From Baffinella frigidus (Eukaryota > Cryptophyceae > Cryptomonadales > Baffinellaceae): a stretch of 19,011 bases of DNA. Where the stretch lies: positions 145,894-164,904 of the forward strand of contig MU646582.1 in the NCBI GenBank assembly GCA_026770585.1, given 5' to 3'. This document shows, piece after piece, positions 12,601-16,673 of this stretch. Both the position numbers and the translations under genes were made by a program. The notes below the pieces were generated by a model. That model was not told where the DNA came from. It saw only the letters and a program-made list of their open reading frames with translations, and did not search any database. Numbering within the stretch: position 1 is the first letter of the stretch; every line of letters begins with the position of its first letter.

Positions 12601-15600
12601 CGGGAGAGGGAGAGAGAGAGAGAGCGAGGTAGGGAGAGAGAGAGGGGGAGAGAGAGAGAGAGAGCTTTCCCGATGCGAGGGTCGCGCACTGCCCCGTCTA
12701 TGCTGATGCATAGGTGCGGGGGCACCGCCACCTGCACCGGGTGGGGGACGTGTTACACATTAGCAACACGAGGCTATGGGTGAGAAGGAGAGCGAGAGCG
12801 CGGGGGAGAGAGAGAGAGAGAGCGAGAGAGAGAGAGCGGGAGGTGCGAGAGCCTCGAGCACAGCTCTCCCGATAAGGGAGTCGCGCACCGCGCCGTCGAT
12901 GCTGATGCATAGGTGCGGGGGCACAGCCACCTGCAGGGGAAAGTCACAATCAGAGTGAGAGAGCGCGCGCGAGAGAGAGCGAGAGAGAGGGAGAGAGGCA
13001 GAGAGGGAAGGAGAGAGGGGGAGAGAGAGAGCGGGAGAGAGAGAGAGCGGAAGGTGCGAGAGCCTCGAGCACCGCTTTTCCGATGCGTGGGTCGCGCACC
13101 GCCCCGTCGATGGTGATGCATAGCTGCGGGGGCACAGCCACCTGCAAAGTCACAATCAGAGATAGCGAGCGAGCGAGAGGGTGAGTGTGTGAGAGAGAGG
13201 GAGAGAGAGGGAGAGAGGGAGAGAGGGAGAGAGAGGGAGAGAGGGAGAGAGGGGCAGAGGGGGAGAGAGCGCGCAAGAGAGAGAGCGAGAGCAAGAGAGA
13301 GAGAGAAGACGTGTATCAGTACCACCTCAGGGGCGCCACTATGACAGTCGCAGTGGGCCTCACGATTTGGGGGTTAGGAATTGGGGTTCGGAGGCGAGAA
13401 GCGAGATGACCCGTTTAGGGTTTAGGGTCTGGAGTTGCCTGGGGGCCTACTCCCCACATCAGATTCAGCTGACTGTCGCAGCGTGAACACGAACAAACGC
13501 GTCCCCGATTAGGCATCGCATCGGTGCAAACTCGGTTCAGGAAAGAGAGGCACGGGCCCTCGGGGGCGCCACCCTACACCCTGCAATCTACACCCTACAT
13601 CCTACACGCTACACGCTACGCCCTAAACCCTACACCCTACACCCTACACCCCACACCCTACACCCTACACCCTACACCCTACACCCTACACCCTACACCC
13701 TACACCCTACATCCTACACCCTACACCCTACATCCTAAAATATAAACCGTAAACGGTAAAGCCGAAACGCACCGCAACAGCGCCCTCGAGAAACGGCTTC
13801 GTGCATAACCCATAAGTGGTCATCCACAGAACCCTACGGTAGGCAATACCGTAGGGACATAGGGGGGTTTCCACGGACAAGGTAACGGAAATTCGGCCCG
13901 AATCGAACCAAAAGTCCCTTCGTAGCCCGCTGTGTGAAAACGCACCGCGACAGCTCCCTCGAGAAGCGGCTTCGCGGCCGCCAGCCCTCTTCGACCGACC
14001 CCGTCAGATGACGCGAACCTGTCGAGTTGACAGTGTCAACATAGGAAAGTTGACAGTGTCAACATAGGAAAGTTGACACTGTCAACATAGGGGGCAGTAT
14101 TAACGAAACCGAGGGCTTCTTTTTGCTGCCGCAAGCCCTCTTCGACCGACCCCGTCAGATGACGCGAATCTGTCAACGTCGAAGTAAAATTCATTGGATA
14201 AGAACCCGGACTATTTTAGGGCCTGGAATAATTAAGGGCCCGACCCTGACATCAAAATGAAGTTTATTGGAAACCCGTAAAATCGCGAAATCCAGGGTGA
14301 GGCAGAGCGGAATCCAGCCAAGCGCATGTCAACACAGGCGAGGTGTTTCTCGCGTGTCAACAGAGGCGAGGTGTTTCTCGCTTGTTTGTGGCTGTGAGTC
14401 ACTCGGGCAAAACCTGCGCAGAGTTTCGGTTAGGAGACAGTTGCTTGTGAAGACGATGGTCTTGGGCTTCCACGTGGTGAACCCTCCTTTAACAGGAACT
14501 TGATGAGGGTAGCGATCGGTGAGCTTGAGGAGGGTGCACACATCCTAGCGCTGTCTCAGTCGGGTTGACTCCATCCATGCGGTCCAATTTGTCAACCTTT
14601 GACGGCTCGGAGTATGGATGAGACAACTTTTGGCGATGTGGGCTCGTCAAATCGAAGAGCCCGATTCGTGTGAGACAGAGCTAGACATCTAGAAAAATCG
14701 ACAGGGTGGGGCCCCGCACGGTGCTATCGGGGCCACTGGAGCTATTCGAACTATTCGAGCCACTGGAACTATTGGAGCTATTGCAGCCATTCCACCCTGG
14801 AGGCCACCTTAGGGTATTTTGGACGTCGCAAAAGTCAACTCCCCTTGAAAAGGACTGAGCCCTCAGTCCTTTTCAAGGGGTGTTGACTTTTGGGACGTCC
14901 AAAATACCCTGAGGTGGCCTCCAGGGTGGGGCGCTATTGGAGCTATTGGCGCGGAACTCACGGCTTCTTAAGGCAGGCCCCGCTTCGTTACCACCAACCC
15001 TCACGGCCTGAGCAAATCATCGATTTTGCATTTCCCGGTTTCAAGGGGAATTGGAGCCGTTGAAGTCGGATTCCAACTTCACCCCCCTTGAAATCCCAAA
15101 TCGAAAATCGACGTTTTGGCGGCCGTGAGGGCTGGTGGTGCAGTGGCAGTCCTCGCCGAACCGGGTCCGCCTCAATGGCTCCAATGGCTCTAATAGCTCC
15201 AATAGCTCGAGTGGGGAGGGGGGGGCACGGTACCGAAGCGGGCCCGTCTCAAGGCTCGTACACTTTTGGATCGCTCATCCCCAGGCGTGGGAGTGATAAA
15301 GAAGAACCAGAAAGAAGAAAGAAGAAGCTCACTGTTTGAAGCCGACGCCCCTCACCCTCTCCGCTTTGCGACGAAGAGAGAAGAGACTTTTATTGAACTT
15401 ATGACGTCGGACCAAGGTTGTTGGGTACCGTTGTGACGAACACGAATCCGGTTTGATGGGCAATTTTCTTTCAAATTAAACATGTTCCCGGATGAGACCC
15501 GGGGAGGTGCGGGGGGGACGACGTGCTTTAATAGGGTAACGGCCTGAAAATGGGGTAGTTAGGCCTACGGCATTGCCTAGGACCTCCTACCGTAGGCCGA

Positions 15601-16001
15601 GACTTTTGGGTCCTAGGATCCCTCGGCCTACGGTAGGAGGTCCTAGGCAATGCCTTAGGCCTAACTACCCCATTTTTAGGACGTTAGCCTATGCGCTTGG
15701 GGGTCCTGGTGTTGCAAAGCGGGGAGGGTGAGGGGCGTCGGCTTCCCCCCCCCCGCACGCCTCAGCGTCTGCTACCGGGTACTTGGAGCTATCGGAGCCG
15801 TTGGAGCCATTGGATCCATTGGAGCTATTGGATCTACTAGAACCGTTTGGCGCGGCGCTCACTGCTTGAAGCCGACGTCCCCCACGTGCCCCCCGTGCCT
15901 TACGACAAACGCCAGGACATGAGGGAGGTTGGGCAGAAAAACGACAGTGCCCAATTGGAGCCATTGGAGCTATTGGAACCATTGGCGCTTGATAGTAACA
16001 A

Positions 16002-16038
<37 letters not shown>

Positions 16039-16592
16039 CCTCGGCCGTGCCCGTAGTAACAAAGGTCGCGGCAGTGGGGGGGGGGGTAAGCGGGTGTGAG
16101 AGGCGTGAGAGGCGCCTCACTGTTTGAAGCCGACGCCCCCTACGCGCCCCCCGTGCTTTGCGACGAACGCGAGAACATCCTCCCCCCCGCACGTCCCCGC
16201 ATCCGCCACAGGATACTCGTCGAACCCCCCGGCTGCAGCCCACCCTGCGCCAACAGTGCGAGCGGGTCAGGGTGTGTGAGGGAACGCGATTTTCGGGGGG
16301 GGGGGCGAAGGCAAGGACATCCCCCCCCCCCGCGCACCTCCCCGCGTCTGATCCGGGAACATGTTCAATCTGAAAGGAAATGGCCTATCAAACCGGATTC
16401 TAACCCTAATTAAATTTACTTAGGGCCCTAATTAACCTTCGTCTAACTCCTATGAACACATGGGGAATCATTTTATTTTTAATTAGATTTGCTTATGGGG
16501 AATCATTTTATTTTCAATTAAACATGTCCCCGGATTAGGTCTGCTACTGGGTACTCATCGAACCCCCCACGGCAGCCCACCCTGCCGAGAGT

Positions 16593-16673
<81 letters not shown>

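Larger units (their letters stand above)
14733..15990. repeat. Dispersed TTGGAGCYA nonamer arrays
   Basis: Clusters of GGAGCTATTGGAGCCATT-like units at 14733-14790, 14933-14950, 15172-15212, 15786-15848 and 15952-15990, separated by foldbacks and decoys, suggesting one array split by later insertions. Confidence 0.72.

Noticed and set aside
12223-13325. A tandem-repeat protein gene made of four real exons of the VAVPPHL type
   Set aside because: Only one copy has both splice sites and the whole 40 codons; the others stop at 67-90 bp in GA tracts and lack the 3' edge.
13566-13740. CRISPR-like array
   Set aside because: Seven-base tandem units without spacers in a eukaryotic intron.
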